DNA from: Icerya purchasi
Lineage: Eukaryota; Arthropoda; Insecta; Hemiptera; Monophlebidae
Direction: 5' to 3'
Assembly: GCA_039619475.1 (NCBI GenBank)
Contig: CM077115.1
Location: 419,748,557 to 419,812,556 of the forward strand
Length of the DNA: 64,000 nucleotides
The notes under the pieces were generated by a model. That model saw nothing but the letters and a program-made list of their open reading frames with translations. It did no database searches and was not told where the DNA came from. A program made the translations under genes and the position numbers. Below, in pieces: positions 63,735-64,000 of the stretch (its first letter is position 1; every line of letters begins with the position of its first letter).

Positions 63735-64000
63735 AATTTTTTTCAGAACCGTCAACCGTGATTTCTCTTTTATACTACCTTTATTATTCAGCTTTCGCCT
63801 ATAGCATTAATCATATTTTCATTACCTACACGTCCTTTTGTATCCCTTTTTTTGCCGTTCTGATGTAGTTTCTGTTGTTCGTGTGCGTTGCGGCCATTCT
63901 CTACCCGCTGCGTCTTCCTGATTCTTCTTTTACAGGTGACCCTAAACATATTTTATTTGAGTGCTCTTGTCTATTTTACGAACAGAATATTCTCCATGCA
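63735..64000 (+). pseudogene. I-like family, fragment H, running off the window
   Basis: The plus strand reads SDVVSVVRVRCGHSLPAASS, then DSSFTGDPKHILFECSCLFY and EQNILHA to the window end. It parallels SNLSAICRLRFGHSLLPSSL and GDQCISDPDHIMFSCSSLST of the 1039-codon protein. A stop follows the first block, so the copy is decayed. Its 3' end must lie beyond position 64000. Confidence 0.7.

Noticed and set aside
1..64000. CRISPR arrays, operons, riboswitches or rRNA genes
   Set aside because: No regularly spaced identical repeats, no ribosomal RNA signature and no prokaryotic gene organisation; the tandem repeats seen are microsatellites and transposon units.

Overview
The window looks like nuclear DNA from an arthropod, most likely an insect. 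It is AT-rich by eye, full of TA, CA, AAT and homopolymer tracts, and has no bacterial-type gene packing. It carries insect-style non-LTR retrotransposons, a tRNA-derived SINE, hAT-like and TTAA-flanked DNA transposons and MITE-like repeats. I cannot name the order. I found no intact host gene. The few host-like signals are two or three short candidate exons with good splice sites and one decayed zinc-finger-like reading frame. The segment is best read as intergenic or deep intronic DNA that has become a transposon graveyard.

Layout. 0-10 kb: unassigned DNA, two BEL/Pao-like reverse transcriptase motif relics (3.5 and 4.1 kb), LINE carboxyl-terminal relics (3.8 and 8.6 kb), two units of a TA-microsatellite-linked repeat (4.3-5.0 kb), an STPR-like small reading frame (7 kb) and an RTE-type 3' end (7.4 kb). 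10-20 kb: several 3'-end fragments of one I-like retrotransposon family (9.9, 15.9 and 17.0 kb), two SINE copies (12.1 and 19.7 kb), more TA-linked units (15.8-16.7 kb) and a decayed RT (17.7-18.3 kb). 20-40 kb: mostly unassigned AT-rich DNA with two further TA-linked units, a 5'-truncated jockey-like insertion with a long poly(A) tail (29.5-30.6 kb), two I-like 3' ends nested tail to tail (30.7-31.0 kb), a long-inverted-repeat element (31.9-33.4 kb) and three RT relics (34.1-38.1 kb).

40-57 kb is the richest part. It has a TTAA-flanked DNA transposon with a broken transposase (40.1-41.7 kb). The best-preserved element is an I-like non-LTR retrotransposon on the minus strand (43.39-48.61 kb). 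It retains part of ORF1 with zinc knuckles, an endonuclease, and a 1039-codon RT plus RNase H frame. It is bounded by a 14-bp target duplication and sits inside a pre-existing palindrome. Around it lie MITE-like repeats, a diverged plus-strand relative (49.8-52.0 kb), a full-length SINE with an 11-bp target duplication (52.5 kb) and another minus-strand relative (55.6-56.7 kb). 57-64 kb holds unassigned DNA, a zinc-finger-like relic (60.3 kb), a decayed hAT element with ends and 8-bp target duplication still visible (61.0-62.9 kb), and a further I-like fragment running off the right edge.

No cellular pathway is encoded. The interactions visible are between mobile elements: LINE machinery copying itself and probably the SINE, elements inserting into one another, and progressive decay. 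All assignments rest on reading motifs by eye; no database search was run.
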